Positions 52,046 to 62,212 are shown, counted from the first letter of the stretch. The stretch: 64,000 bases of DNA from Thermovenabulum gondwanense (GCF_001601575.1 NZ_LOHZ01000042.1:1-64000), one strand, 5' to 3'. Numbers and translations are program-made. The notes: generated from the letters alone by a model not told the origin.

Positions 52046-54262
52046 TTAATCTATTTTTTCTTTGAGAATCTGAGACATAGATATAGAATAAATTTTATTT
52101 ATAGATAATTTTTGCGAAAACATATAAATAATTATTAATATTAAATAGGACAATAAAATACCAAAAAAGTCAGCCTTAAATTCAATGTAAAAATCTGCTT
52201 GTTTTGCAGCATTTGATATTAATAAATTCGAAAGAATATTAAAAAGGGGAATACCCAATAATATACCTACAAAGAAAGAAAATCTGTTTGAACCCAAAAT
52301 TATTTTGGAAATTTCCCTATCGTAATAGCCCAATACCTTAAAAATAGCAATATTTTTCCTGTTTTCATTAATAATTAAATTTGAAAAAACATAAGTTATC
52401 GCTAACGATAATATAGAAGAAATTCCCCCGATTAAACTTAACATTTTTCTCATAGGTTCTATTGTATTTTTAAAGGACTCAATTATATAACTTTTATCCT
52501 GTTCTAAAAATAAAATACTTTTTTTAATATCATAGGCTACTTTCGAAAATATTCCTCTATAAGAACCTTCAGGATAATCAAAGGTTTGATTGAAATCAAC
52601 AAGCCGCATATACCCGTAATTACCCAGGTTTATATCAACAATATCGCTTATTGTTAACATAAAAATTTTATCGTCAACATTATTTTTAAGTGCTACTTTA
52701 TCACCGATTTTTACACCCAATTTTATTGCAAGGGGTTTAGTTATAACTAATCCTGAAATATCTGCATTTTCTCCTTTCAAATTTGTTAATTTTATCATTT
52801 TTGAATTACTTTCTATACCGTAAATAATTACATTGCTATTTTTTTCATCGGTTAAGTAGATAACGTTAAATCTTTCCGCTTCGCGGTATTTTTCACCTCT
52901 TAATGTTTCATTGAATATATACATGTAATTATAATTAAAAGCTCTGTTAAAAGTGTTTTCAACAATTCCCCTAATCTCCCTTTCTGCTGTGAACCCATAA
53001 ATAAGCAGAAATGCTGCGAAAGCTATCCCTGTAATCATTACTAATTCACGACTTATTCTTATTAATCCATATTTTATCATTATTTTATTTATAAAGTTGA
53101 ATCTATCCAGCAAAGGAAAATCAATAAATTTAAATACCTTTTCATTATCGTCTCCTCTTATTAATTCAACAGGCTCTTTTTTTAAAAGTTTTAAAATCCC
53201 TAATATGCTGGAAAAAATAACAAATACCCCGGGAAGCAAAATTGAAAATATAATTTCTCTAATCGGAACGACATTATATATTATTGGTATATTAAAATAA
53301 GTTTTGTAAAGGTCAATAAAAGGAAGGGAAATAGTATAACCTAAAGATAATCCTACCAATGAACCTGTAACCCATAAAATTACGGGGATAATCATAAATG
53401 TTTTAAAAATCTCCATCTTTTTATAACCAATGGCATATAAAGTTCCAATTTCTACCTGCATAGAATTAATTATCCTTAATAAAACAATAAAAAGTAAAAA
53501 AGAAGAAATAAAAGTAATGAATAAAGTTATCGGAGCAATGATACTTTTTGTGCTATTAACCTTCATTTCCGTATAAACTATACGGGGATTTTTATTTTTT
53601 TCAACAAAATTTATTAAACTATATTTTTTTAAATCCTCTTTTATCTCATCAATATTTGTATATAAATTTTTAACAACATAATAATGATAAGATAATTGCT
53701 CAAAATGTGCCAAATCGCTATCATTCAAAATCCCTATTCCAAATTTTTGGGAATTATTCATTAAATCCTGATCATATCTTATAATGTAAATATAATCGGG
53801 TAAACTGATAAATCCGGCAACCCTGAAATTTCTGCTTCCAACAATATATTCGTCTCCGATTTTAATATTATTTGCTTGAGCAAATAAAGTGTCCAGTAAT
53901 ATCTTCCGTTTATCAGGATAATCCTTTCCTGCAATAGCATAACATTTATTTATTTCTTTTGGAGGAGAAAATATTCTTAGCGTTTTTCCCTCCATTTCTA
54001 TTTCAGATACTTTTCTTTCTTCAAGCTTTAATCCATATTTTTCTTCAAATTTTTTTTCATTTATTGGTTCTAAAGTAATAAAATGAGCATCTTCCTGAAC
54101 ATATTTAGTTGTAAAAAGCTTGTAATTGTTTTCAATGTTAAACATGGATATTGAAAGAAGGGAATAGGTCATCGTTGCCAATAACATCATAATAAAAATT
54201 CCCATAAATTGACCTTTGTTTCTTAAGATTATTCTAATGGGGATCCTGTAAATTATCACCAC
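52046..54262 (-). CDS. FtsX/MacB-type ABC exporter permease
   Basis: A 738-residue permease with two FtsX-like units: an N-terminal helix and large extracellular domain, three helices around residues 240-360 (FITFISSFLLFIVLLRIIN, MIIPVILWVTGSLVG, PGVFVIFSSILGIL), a second helix and extracellular domain starting near ITGIAFAAFLLIYGF, and a last set of three helices (LSLIGGISSILSLAITYVFSN, FSFFVGILLGIPLFNIL, LLSYLILIIIYMFSQ). The cargo is unknown. It overlaps the ATPase gene by seven bases, forming a typical tripartite exporter with the adaptor downstream. Confidence 0.9.
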   Translation of the reverse strand: MVIIYRIPIRIILRNKGQFMGIFIMMLLATMTYSLLSISMFNIENNYKLFTTKYVQEDAHFITLEPINEKKFEEKYGLKLEERKVSEIEMEGKTLRIFSPPKEINKCYAIAGKDYPDKRKILLDTLFAQANNIKIGDEYIVGSRNFRVAGFISLPDYIYIIRYDQDLMNNSQKFGIGILNDSDLAHFEQLSYHYYVVKNLYTNIDEIKEDLKKYSLINFVEKNKNPRIVYTEMKVNSTKSIIAPITLFITFISSFLLFIVLLRIINSMQVEIGTLYAIGYKKMEIFKTFMIIPVILWVTGSLVGLSLGYTISLPFIDLYKTYFNIPIIYNVVPIREIIFSILLPGVFVIFSSILGILKLLKKEPVELIRGDDNEKVFKFIDFPLLDRFNFINKIMIKYGLIRISRELVMITGIAFAAFLLIYGFTAEREIRGIVENTFNRAFNYNYMYIFNETLRGEKYREAERFNVIYLTDEKNSNVIIYGIESNSKMIKLTNLKGENADISGLVITKPLAIKLGVKIGDKVALKNNVDDKIFMLTISDIVDINLGNYGYMRLVDFNQTFDYPEGSYRGIFSKVAYDIKKSILFLEQDKSYIIESFKNTIEPMRKMLSLIGGISSILSLAITYVFSNLIINENRKNIAIFKVLGYYDREISKIILGSNRFSFFVGILLGIPLFNILSNLLISNAAKQADFYIEFKADFFGILLSYLILIIIYMFSQKLSINKIYSISMSQILKEKID

Positions 54263-54954
54263 TCAACCTCCTCCGCTTTCAGAGGTGCCTCATTTAATAT
54301 GTAATCTATTATTTCCCCGCTTCTCAATCTAATAATGACATCAGCCATTTTCGAAATCGCCACATTGTGAGTCACTAAAAACACCGTCGTGTTGTATTTT
54401 TGGTTAATATTCCTTAAAATCGAAAGAATATTTTTTGCATTTTCGTAATCTAATGCTCCCGTAGGTTCATCACACAAAATCATTTTGGGGTTTTTAACTA
54501 TTGCCCTGGCAATTGCCACTCTTTGTTGTTCTCCCCCCGATAGTTCATAGGGAAATTTCCTCTTATGAGCTTTTAGTCCAATCACATCTAAAATTTCTTC
54601 CACGTCTAATGAATTTTTAGAAAGAACTGCAGTCGAACATACATTTTCGTAGACATTTAAAGTATTTACCAGATTGTAAAATTGAAAAATAAAACCTACG
54701 TAGTTCCTTCTATATTCTGTTAATTTTTCATCAGAATACTTTGTTATCTCTTCGTCATCAATGATTATTTTACCTTCATCAGCCTTATCGATGCCACCCA
54801 GAATATTCAAAAGGGTTGATTTACCGGAGCCTGAAGGTCCTAATATTACGGCAAAAGAACCTTTGTTTATTTCAAAACTTACATTATTCAATGCAAAAAT
54901 TTCATTTTTTCCTATCATATAACGTTTTTTTAAGTTGCATACTTTGATAGACAT
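54256..54954 (-). CDS. MacB/LolD-type ABC exporter ATPase
   Basis: A 232-residue ATPase with Walker [11 protein letters not shown]-loop [18 protein letters not shown], signature [14 protein letters not shown], Walker [13 protein letters not shown] and H-loop [10 protein letters not shown]. The closest-looking group is the LolD/MacB-type exporters that drive FtsX-like permeases. It lies between the DUF362 gene (21 bases) and the permease (overlap), all on the minus strand, so the four genes from 56106 to 50518 may be one transcript. Confidence 0.94.
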   Translation of the reverse strand: MSIKVCNLKKRYMIGKNEIFALNNVSFEINKGSFAVILGPSGSGKSTLLNILGGIDKADEGKIIIDDEEITKYSDEKLTEYRRNYVGFIFQFYNLVNTLNVYENVCSTAVLSKNSLDVEEILDVIGLKAHKRKFPYELSGGEQQRVAIARAIVKNPKMILCDEPTGALDYENAKNILSILRNINQKYNTTVFLVTHNVAISKMADVIIRLRSGEIIDYILNEAPLKAEEVEW

Positions 54955-54975
54955 TTTGCTCTCCTTTCATCCCTA

Positions 54976-56106
54976 TCATTTAAGCAATTTTTCATATATG
55001 AAATTTCTTCTTATCTTTATGGCTTGATAAGGACAAAGCTCATGACAGCAGAAACATTTAATACATTTTTTATAATCGATTTTAGCCTTTTTATCTTCTA
55101 TACAAATAGCCTTGGGAGGACATGTTAAATAGCACTCAGAACACCCCTTGCATTGATTTAAAACGACATAGGGTTTTGGCGTCATTATCTCTTTTAAATA
55201 AATTTCCAAAAATCTCGGAAGAATTCCTCTAATGAAGGTCATGTCTTTTTTTAATGGAATCTTAAAATCGTTAACTTTAACCGAATCTATACTATCTCCA
55301 ACAAATCTTATACTTTCTTCTTTAAACAATCCCCTTTCTATAGCTCTCTTAATAAGCGGAAAATCGTTTTTACTCAAATTGATTATCCTGGATGCAGCAT
55401 AATCTGCAGCTAAAGCATCATCGGAAATAATAAGAATACCTAATTTTCTCCCAGTCCCCTGTGAAGGACCATCTCCCTCCATTGCAATAACCCCATCAAT
55501 TATAGATAATAAAGGATTAATTGTTTCGTACATATCTAAAAGAAGATCCATAAACCTTTCTATTTCTCTAATCCTGAAATGTAATTCCACCTTATAGCCT
55601 CCGGGAATCATTCCGTACAAATTTTTAACAGCTCCTGTATACACTGCCATACCATGAGTTTTTAGTTTTGCAAGAGATACAACACCATCGCATTCTTTAT
55701 AAGGATAAATAACAGGTAAGGCTTTTATCTTACTTTCCCCTTTGAGTTCAATTTCTATTGAACTTGTATTATAGTTTAACGGAGTTCCGGTTTTTTCACA
55801 TACGTCTTTTATCCCGGTCTTTTCATATACAGCATTAAGCCTTTTTACATTATAAGGTCCCCCCGGACTGTCAGCTACTATCAAATCAATATTTTCTTTT
55901 TTTAAAATATTTATAAGGCCTTCAACTACTGCTGGATGTGTAGTTGTAGCTTCTTCAGGTTTTTTACTCATTAGAAGATTTGGTTTTAATAAGAGTTTTT
56001 TATAATTTTCAGGCCTAAAATCTATCATTTTTAAGGCGTATTGTAATTTTTCACAAATTAATTCTGGATTATAATCTTCACATTTTAGAATTACTACTGT
56101 TGACAA
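54976..56106 (-). CDS. DUF362 protein with C-terminal 2x[4Fe-4S] ferredoxin domain
   Basis: A protein of about 376 aa. DUF362 spans roughly residues 1-290 with LLKPNLLMSKKPEEATTTHPAVV, VADSPGGPYNVKRLNAVYEKTG, KLKTHGMAVYTGAVKNLYGMIPGG and GVIAMEGDGPSQGTGRKLG. The C-terminus carries two full ferredoxin motifs, CKGCSECYLTCPPKAI and CIKCFCCHELCPYQAI. DUF362 proteins have no settled reaction; the ferredoxin part implies electron transfer in the cytoplasm. A GTG at 56115 overlaps the AAGGAAG ribosome site; TTG at 56106 is better placed. It follows the sigma-54 activator by 44 bases and precedes the exporter. Confidence 0.88.
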   Translation of the reverse strand: MSTVVILKCEDYNPELICEKLQYALKMIDFRPENYKKLLLKPNLLMSKKPEEATTTHPAVVEGLINILKKENIDLIVADSPGGPYNVKRLNAVYEKTGIKDVCEKTGTPLNYNTSSIEIELKGESKIKALPVIYPYKECDGVVSLAKLKTHGMAVYTGAVKNLYGMIPGGYKVELHFRIREIERFMDLLLDMYETINPLLSIIDGVIAMEGDGPSQGTGRKLGILIISDDALAADYAASRIINLSKNDFPLIKRAIERGLFKEESIRFVGDSIDSVKVNDFKIPLKKDMTFIRGILPRFLEIYLKEIMTPKPYVVLNQCKGCSECYLTCPPKAICIEDKKAKIDYKKCIKCFCCHELCPYQAIKIRRNFIYEKLLK

Positions 56107-56150
56107 ACAAATCACTTCCTTTTTCTTTGATTTGATATTATAATATTACT

Positions 56151-58061
56151 TTATTTTTCATATTCTTTCATTTTTTTCCATAAAGTGGTTCTACTTACTC
56201 CTAAAACCCTGGCTACTTCTTTTTTATTATTATATTTTAAAAATATTTCTTTAAATATTTGTTTTTCCATTTCTTCCAGCGTTCCAATATTTACTATAAT
56301 TTTTTGCCTGTCATTTAAATCATTATTTTGAATTAACCCGGTTTCATTAAGCAGTGACGAAATTAAACTATAAGAAATTTTTTGGTCTTCGCATAATATT
56401 ACACATTTCTCAATTATATTTTTTAATTCTCTCACGTTCCCGGGCCAATGGTAATCAAAAAGTAATTTATAAATCTTATCTTCCAGCTGCGGAGAAATTT
56501 TTTTACCGTATAGTTCATTAAATTCTTTGATAAAATTTATACATAATACCTCAATATCTTCCTTTCTTTCTCTTAGAGGTGGAATAGTCAATGTCAAAAT
56601 ATTTAATCTATAATATAAATCCCTTCTAAATTTACCTTCTTCGATCTTATTTTTTAAATCGGTATTAGTGGCAGCGATAATCCTTACATCAACAGGAATT
56701 AATTGATGTCCCCCCAAGCGCATTACTTTTTTCTCCTGTAATACTCTTAAAAGTTGAGCCTGCAAATTTAAAGATAGGTCTCCTATTTCATCCAAAAACA
56801 GAGTGCCTCCATGAGCCAATTCAAAAAGTCCGGCTTTTCCTCCTTTCTTGGCTCCGGTAAACGCGCCTTCTTCATAACCAAAAAGTTCACTTTCCAAAAG
56901 ATTTTCAGGTAAAGCAGCACAATTTATTGCTACAAAAGGACCATCGCTTCTTTTACTTTCGTTGTGAATACTCTGAGCAAAAAGCTCCTTGCCCGTGCCA
57001 CTTTCACCCAAAATTAATACTGTTGAATCGGTACAGCTGTATTTTTTTGCTTTGTTAATAGTTTCCAATAAAATTTTACTATTTCCGTAAATATCTTCAA
57101 ATCTGTATGTGGCAATTAATCCTTTTTTAACAAGTTTTGTCCTGATAGATTGTTCCACTTCCTGTATTTTGCTGATATCCTGTACTGTAATAACCGTACC
57201 TATATTTTTGCTATCTATATTAATATTTGATCTTTTTACCAGTAATTTTTTGTTTTCTATTTCTATGATTTCTTCTTTTGCTAACTGACTATCTTTATAA
57301 ATTTTTTGAAGGGTATTAAAATTGATATCAAAAATTTTTTTATTTAATACTTCTTTTTTCGGTGCTTTAAGTAATTTTTCCGAAACGGAATTGTACATAA
57401 TTACTTTTCTTTCTTCGTCTAATGCAATTATACCTTCCGTAATATGCTCTAAGAGGGTATTAATTAATTCCTTTTGTCCTCTGTCTTTTTCTATAACTGC
57501 CCTGATGTTTTTAGCGGTAATTATTGCCTGTAATACCGATGAAGCACTGGAAAAAACCAGTTTCCCTTTTAATCCCAATTTTTGTGCTTCTTCAATTATA
57601 CAAGCTCCCGTACCTACTGCCATGTCTATACCTGATTCTTTTGATTCATAAAGTTTTTCCCTTAATTCTTTTTCTGATTTATAATAAAAACAACTTATTT
57701 TTTTATTTAATATTTTTGAAAATAATTCAAAATCAAAATGTCCTTTTTTATAATCATATCCAAAAAAACCAATGTGATTAGAAAAAGGAGCCGCTTCATA
57801 TAATGCTAAAAAGACGTCAAAATCTGTTATTTCGATACTAACGAAAGGAATGTCTATATTTTTTCTTATTAATGCACCCGTTGCTCCACGGCTTATTATT
57901 ACATCCGCTTCCTTTTGATTTGAGAGCTTTTTGGCAATCTCTACTCCTTCCTCTAAGACTCCTTCATAAATATCTATATCCTCTCCTTGTGCCACCGAAA
58001 TCCTTTTAGCGATATTTGTCAGTTCAGGATAAGGTGAAATAAGCGCAATTTTGCTCTTCAA
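56151..58061 (-). CDS. PrpR-type sigma-54-dependent activator (PrpR_N + PAS + AAA+ + Fis HTH)
   Basis: A 636-residue activator. Residues 1-190 form a PrpR N-terminal sensor (IALISPYPELTNIAKRI, ADVIISRGATGALIRKNIDIPFVSIEIT), then a PAS domain (LLEHITEGIIALDEERKVIMYN), AAA+ with GESGTGKE, FGYEEGAFTGAKKGG, GTLFLDEIGDLSLNLQ, RLNILTLTIPPLRERKED, and a Fis HTH (NNKKEVARVLGVSRTTLWKKMKEY). TTG at 58061 after AGAGGTGA is preferred to the longer frame from 58097. It lies between the beta-oxidation operon and the DUF362/exporter genes and may control either; no -24/-12 element was found in the nearby gaps. The sensed molecule could be a CoA-pathway organic acid, by analogy with PrpR. Confidence 0.92.
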   Translation of the reverse strand: MKSKIALISPYPELTNIAKRISVAQGEDIDIYEGVLEEGVEIAKKLSNQKEADVIISRGATGALIRKNIDIPFVSIEITDFDVFLALYEAAPFSNHIGFFGYDYKKGHFDFELFSKILNKKISCFYYKSEKELREKLYESKESGIDMAVGTGACIIEEAQKLGLKGKLVFSSASSVLQAIITAKNIRAVIEKDRGQKELINTLLEHITEGIIALDEERKVIMYNSVSEKLLKAPKKEVLNKKIFDINFNTLQKIYKDSQLAKEEIIEIENKKLLVKRSNINIDSKNIGTVITVQDISKIQEVEQSIRTKLVKKGLIATYRFEDIYGNSKILLETINKAKKYSCTDSTVLILGESGTGKELFAQSIHNESKRSDGPFVAINCAALPENLLESELFGYEEGAFTGAKKGGKAGLFELAHGGTLFLDEIGDLSLNLQAQLLRVLQEKKVMRLGGHQLIPVDVRIIAATNTDLKNKIEEGKFRRDLYYRLNILTLTIPPLRERKEDIEVLCINFIKEFNELYGKKISPQLEDKIYKLLFDYHWPGNVRELKNIIEKCVILCEDQKISYSLISSLLNETGLIQNNDLNDRQKIIVNIGTLEEMEKQIFKEIFLKYNNKKEVARVLGVSRTTLWKKMKEYEK

Positions 58062-58168
58062 AATGTTCACCTCTTTTATACACACTTTTATCTTCATTTA
58101 ATAATTATTCGATTTTATTATTAAATAACCTGTTTTGCTAAAAATTTATTTTATAAATTATTAAAACA

Positions 58169-58200
58169 TAAAAAAAGACCGCATAATGTGCGGTCTAAAA
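58169..58200 (-). terminator. Terminator of the thl-hbd-acd-crt-etfBA operon
   Basis: GACCGCA (58177-58183) pairs with TGCGGTC (58189-58195); on the minus strand seven or more T residues follow. It is 12 bases after the etfA stop. Confidence 0.9.
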
Positions 58201-58211
58201 AATATTAGAAA

Positions 58212-59405
58212 TTATTTTCCCTTCTTTTCTTTAATTTGTTTAATTATTTCCGGAACAACCTTGAAAAGGTCTCCTACAATTCCATAATTGGCAACTTTAA
58301 ATATAGGGGCTTCAGGATCCTTATTTATAGCAACTATTACTTCTGAAGTCTGCATCCCCGCCAGATGCTGAATAGCACCTGAAATTCCACACGCAATATA
58401 GAGCTTTGGCCTGACGGTCCTTCCCGTTTGGCCTACCTGGTGAGCATATGGAATCCATCCGCTGTCCACCGCAGCACGGGAAGCTCCTACAGCTCCTCCA
58501 AGAAGCTCTGCAAGCTCAAAAAGCATATGAAAGTTCTCCGGCCCTTTCATACCTCTACCACCCGACACAATTATATCTGCTTCAGCGATATTTACTTTTC
58601 CAACCGTATCCGGCAAAAAATCTACTATTTCTAAATCCAAATCTTTGGGACCGGATACGGGTTGCAATTGTATAATTCTGCAATCTTTTCCAAACACTTT
58701 GTGAGGCATAGGCATGACCTTGGGTCTTACGGTTGCCATTTGAGGTCTTTTGTAAGGACAAATTATAGTGGCCATAATATTTCCACCAAAGGCAGGACGT
58801 GTTTGGAGTAACAGCCCTTTTTCTTTATCAATAGAGAGTTCCGTACAATCGGCAGTTAATCCCGTTTCCAGCCTTGTTGCCAGCGCACCGGCAAAATCTC
58901 TGCCAAGGGTCGTCGCTCCTATCAATACTATTTCGGGTTTCGAATGTTTTATAATACTTTCAGCTTCTAAAATAAAAGGTTTTGTCTGATAATCATATAA
59001 CCATGGTGCGCTTACCGCATAAATTACATCTACTTCATAATTTTTTACCTCTTTTATTATTTCGTTAATGCTGTCACCTATCACCATAGCATAGACTGGC
59101 ACTTTTAATTCATCGGCAATCTTTTTAGCCTTTCCCAATAGCTCAAAAGAAACAGAATGTATTTTTCCTAACTCGTGTTCTATAAATACCATTATTCCTC
59201 TGTAGTTTTGTTTTTCAGATTCCTGTATTTTTTCTTCCATATAAAGTGCCTCTACAGGACAGGAGTCTACGCACTGACCGCATAAAATACAATTTTCTGT
59301 AATTTCAGCAATTCCTTTTGAATCTAATCTTATTCCTTTATAAGCGCATGTTTCTACACAAATCCCGCATCCTGTGCAATTTTCTTTTTTTACAATTAGA
59401 GCCAT
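58212..59405 (-). CDS. etfA: Electron transfer flavoprotein alpha subunit with N-terminal ferredoxin domain
   Basis: A 397-residue EtfA carrying an extra two-cluster ferredoxin domain at the N-terminus (C10, C13, C16, C20 in CTGCGICVETC and C39, C42, C45, C49 in CILCGQCVDSC). The EtfA body has VFIEHELGKIHSVSFELLGKAKKIA, ATTLGRDFAGALATRLETGLTADC, and the FAD site VSGGRGMKGPENF, LAELLGGAVGASRAAVDSGWIPYAHQVGQTGRTVRPKLYIACGISGAIQHL. The ferredoxin fusion points to electron exchange with other iron-sulfur proteins, as in anaerobic or bifurcating systems. It is the last gene of the operon, 13 bases after etfB. Confidence 0.96.
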   Translation of the reverse strand: MALIVKKENCTGCGICVETCAYKGIRLDSKGIAEITENCILCGQCVDSCPVEALYMEEKIQESEKQNYRGIMVFIEHELGKIHSVSFELLGKAKKIADELKVPVYAMVIGDSINEIIKEVKNYEVDVIYAVSAPWLYDYQTKPFILEAESIIKHSKPEIVLIGATTLGRDFAGALATRLETGLTADCTELSIDKEKGLLLQTRPAFGGNIMATIICPYKRPQMATVRPKVMPMPHKVFGKDCRIIQLQPVSGPKDLDLEIVDFLPDTVGKVNIAEADIIVSGGRGMKGPENFHMLFELAELLGGAVGASRAAVDSGWIPYAHQVGQTGRTVRPKLYIACGISGAIQHLAGMQTSEVIVAINKDPEAPIFKVANYGIVGDLFKVVPEIIKQIKEKKGK

Positions 59406-59418
59406 TTATTATCCTCCT

Positions 59419-60219
59419 TCATATTTTAATTATTCCTTTAGTCGAGAGGATTTCTATTAGTTCTTTTACTGATTCTTTTACATCTTTATCAAATATCTTT
59501 CCGCCTTCTCTGGGAGGAGGTGTGAATATTTTTATTACCTGAGTAGGAGATCCATCAAAACCAAATTTATTTTTTTCTCCATCCAGGTCTTGAGGTCCCC
59601 ATACAGGTATTTCCGCTTTAGCAGCTTTTTTAATTGAAAATACATTTGGGATGCGGGGTTGATTTATATCCTTTACTACCGTTAACAAAGCTGGCATTTT
59701 TGTTCTCACAACTTGTGTTCCATTGTCCAACAGCCGTTCCACAACTAATTCTTTATCTTCTATATTTATATGTCTTATCTTCGAAACATAAGTAATTTGA
59801 GAAAAATTAAGCCTCTGGGCCAGTCCCGGACCCACCTGAGCAGTATCACCATCCGTGGCCTGTTTTCCGCAAATTACAATATCTACATCTTTTATTTTTT
59901 TTATTGCCAGGGATAAAGTGTAACTGGTAGCGAGGGTATCCGAACCAGCAAAAGCTTTATCACTCAAAAGAATTGCTTTATCTGCACCCATCGCAAGAGC
60001 TGTTTTTAATGCTTCCTTAGCCTGTGGTGGCCCCATAGATATTACAATTACTTCTGCACCAAATTTTTCTTTTATTCTTATGCCTTCCTCAATAGCATAT
60101 TCATCAAAGGGATTTATTATTGATTCCACTCCTTCTCTGATTAGCGTTCCTTTTACCGGATCCATTTTTACTTTTGCATCCGTGCTGGGAACCTGCTTTA
60201 TACATACTACGACTCTCAA
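59419..60219 (-). CDS. etfB: Electron transfer flavoprotein beta subunit
   Basis: A 266-residue EtfB: VVCIKQVPSTDAKVKMDP, NPFDEYAIEEGIRIKEKFG, VISMGPPQAKEALKTALAMGADKAILLSD, ICGKQATDGDTAQVGPGLAQRL, and ALLTVVKDINQPRIPNV. The DGDTAQVGP motif lies where the second flavin or AMP binds; in bifurcating Etf this site holds FAD. It forms the heterodimer with EtfA that takes electrons from, or gives them to, the acyl-CoA dehydrogenase encoded upstream. Confidence 0.95.
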   Translation of the reverse strand: MRVVVCIKQVPSTDAKVKMDPVKGTLIREGVESIINPFDEYAIEEGIRIKEKFGAEVIVISMGPPQAKEALKTALAMGADKAILLSDKAFAGSDTLATSYTLSLAIKKIKDVDIVICGKQATDGDTAQVGPGLAQRLNFSQITYVSKIRHINIEDKELVVERLLDNGTQVVRTKMPALLTVVKDINQPRIPNVFSIKKAAKAEIPVWGPQDLDGEKNKFGFDGSPTQVIKIFTPPPREGGKIFDKDVKESVKELIEILSTKGIIKI

Positions 60220-60230
60220 AGTTACACCCC

Positions 60231-61013
60231 CTATTTGCCCTTAAATTGAGGTTTTCTTTTTTCTAAAAAAGCAGTCACTCCTTCTTTTTTATCTTCAGTA
60301 GTACAGGACAGAGCATGCAGATAAGACTCATGAGCAAAGCCCATTTCTCTTCCTAAACTGTTCCCCCTGATAACCGCTTCTTTTGCATATTGAATAGCAA
60401 GTTTTGGAAGTGCCTTAATTTTCTCGGTCCATTCCTTAACTTCTATCATTAAACTTTCAAGAGGAACAACTTTATTTAAAAGACCTAATTTTAAAGCCTC
60501 TTGAGCATCTATCATTTCGCCCAGTAAAATCATTTCTAAAGCTTTTGTTCTTCCAATTACGTTCGTTAATCTTTGAGTACCGCCTGCTCCGGGTATAATA
60601 CCCAGTTTTACTTCCGAGGCAGCAAATTTTGCATTTTCAGAAGCAATTCTAAAGGTACAAGCTAGAACAAGTTCCAATCCCGCTCCTACCGCTACACCAT
60701 TTATTGCCGCTATCACAGGTATATCTAAATTTTCTATTCTATTAAAAAGTTCTTGTCGCCTTTTGGTCTGCTTTCTTCCTAAAATTGCATCTCTTTCTAC
60801 CAATTCTTTTATGTCCGCACCTGCCATGAAAGCTTTATCACCGGACCCTGTTATAACTACAGCTCTTAAACTACCATCTTCTTCAATGCGGTCAAAAAGT
60901 TCATGCAATTGCTCAACCAATTTATTATTGAGGGCATTTCTAACTTCCGGCCTGTTTATAGTTATGTATGCGATATCTTCTTGAGTATTGAATAAGTATA
61001 AAACTTCACCCAT
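60231..61013 (-). CDS. crt: Enoyl-CoA hydratase / crotonase
   Basis: A 260-residue crotonase-fold enzyme. RPEVRNALNNKLVEQL, the oxyanion segments FMAGADIKEL and GVAVGAGLELVLACTFRIA (first catalytic Glu), and ASEVKLGIIPGAGGTQRL (second catalytic Glu) are present, with a normal C-terminus (EGVTAFLEKRKPQFKGK). It interconverts crotonyl-CoA and 3-hydroxybutyryl-CoA, linking the neighbouring dehydrogenases. Confidence 0.95.
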   Translation of the reverse strand: MGEVLYLFNTQEDIAYITINRPEVRNALNNKLVEQLHELFDRIEEDGSLRAVVITGSGDKAFMAGADIKELVERDAILGRKQTKRRQELFNRIENLDIPVIAAINGVAVGAGLELVLACTFRIASENAKFAASEVKLGIIPGAGGTQRLTNVIGRTKALEMILLGEMIDAQEALKLGLLNKVVPLESLMIEVKEWTEKIKALPKLAIQYAKEAVIRGNSLGREMGFAHESYLHALSCTTEDKKEGVTAFLEKRKPQFKGK

Positions 61014-61038
61014 TCGGGTACCTCCCCTGTACTAAATT

Positions 61039-62190
61039 TTAAAATGCAGATATACCCAATTCTCTATTTGCTATAATTAATTTTTGTATCTGACTTGTAC
61101 CTTCATATAAAGTATTAATTCTTGCATCCCTGTAATACCTCTCAATTGGAAATTCCGATGAAAAACCATAACCACCAAATACCTGAAGAGCTTTATACGC
61201 TACGCGGTTTACCATCTCACTGCAGAAAAGTTTCGCCATTGATACTTCTCTTGTATGGGGCAGATGTTTATTTTTTAAATGTCCGGCTCTGTATACCAAT
61301 AACCTCCCGGCTTCTATTTCAACAATCATGTCTGCAAAAAGCTCCTGAACCAGTTGATGTCCAGCAATTGGTTTGCCAAATTGAACCCTTTCCACTGCGT
61401 ATTTTTTAGCAACGTCATAACAGCCCTGCGCAAGTCCTACGCAACCTGCTGCAACAGTATACCTCCCATTATCTAATGCACTCATAGCAACCTTAAATCC
61501 ATCTCCTTCGTTTCCAAGAATATTTTCTTTTGGCACCCTCACATCCTGAAGTATTAATTCCGCTGTATTTGAAGCTCTAAGACCGAGTTTATTATGGATA
61601 TCTTTCGATGAGAACCCATCTACCCCTTTTTCTACTATAAAAGCCGTAATTCCTTTATGCCCCATTGATTTATCGGTTTTAGCGAAGATTATTGCTATAT
61701 CGGCAACTCCGCCATTTGTTATCCACATTTTATTTCCATTAAGTATATAATAATCCCCGTCTCTTACCGCACTGGATTGCATGCTAACCACATCGCTACC
61801 GGAATTTGGCTCTGTGAGGCCAAAGCATCCCAGAATTTCCCCGTTTGCCAATTTAGGTAAATACTTTTTCTTTTGTTCTTCTGTACCCCATTTAAGTATA
61901 GTAAGGGCTACAAGGGAAATTTGGACCGAATAAATTCCTCTTACCGAAGAGTCCACCCTGCCCAGTTCTTCCGCAACTATAGCATGGGAAATATAATCAA
62001 ATCCGCCCCCTCCATATTCTTCAGGGATAACGGTACCGAATATTCCTAATTCTCCCATTTTCTTGACAATATCCCAGGGGAACTTTTCTTCCCTGTCATT
62101 TTCCGAAGCAAAAGGGGCTACTTCTTTATCTGCAAATTCCGTCATCATCTTTTTTATCATTACCTGTTCTTCAGTAAGATCAAAATTCAT
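61039..62190 (-). CDS. Acyl-CoA dehydrogenase (short-chain, butyryl-CoA type)
   Basis: A 383-residue flavoenzyme: MNFDLTEEQVMIKKMMTEFADKEVAP, YGGGGFDYISHAIVAEELGRVDSS, CFGLTEPNSGSDVVSMQ and WITNGGVADIAIIFAKT (flavin and substrate contacts), RVQFGKPIAGHQLVQE, QVFGGYGFSSEFPIERYYRDARI and the catalytic Glu in LYEGTSQIQKL. Clostridial relatives reduce crotonyl-CoA or oxidise butyryl-CoA with Etf. An open frame reaches 62238, but ATG 62190 follows GAGGAGGT and gives the family start. The gene order supports butyryl-CoA or short-chain use. Confidence 0.95.
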   Translation of the reverse strand: MNFDLTEEQVMIKKMMTEFADKEVAPFASENDREEKFPWDIVKKMGELGIFGTVIPEEYGGGGFDYISHAIVAEELGRVDSSVRGIYSVQISLVALTILKWGTEEQKKKYLPKLANGEILGCFGLTEPNSGSDVVSMQSSAVRDGDYYILNGNKMWITNGGVADIAIIFAKTDKSMGHKGITAFIVEKGVDGFSSKDIHNKLGLRASNTAELILQDVRVPKENILGNEGDGFKVAMSALDNGRYTVAAGCVGLAQGCYDVAKKYAVERVQFGKPIAGHQLVQELFADMIVEIEAGRLLVYRAGHLKNKHLPHTREVSMAKLFCSEMVNRVAYKALQVFGGYGFSSEFPIERYYRDARINTLYEGTSQIQKLIIANRELGISAF

Positions 62191-62212
62191 ATCTATACCT
62201 CCTCGTATAAAA

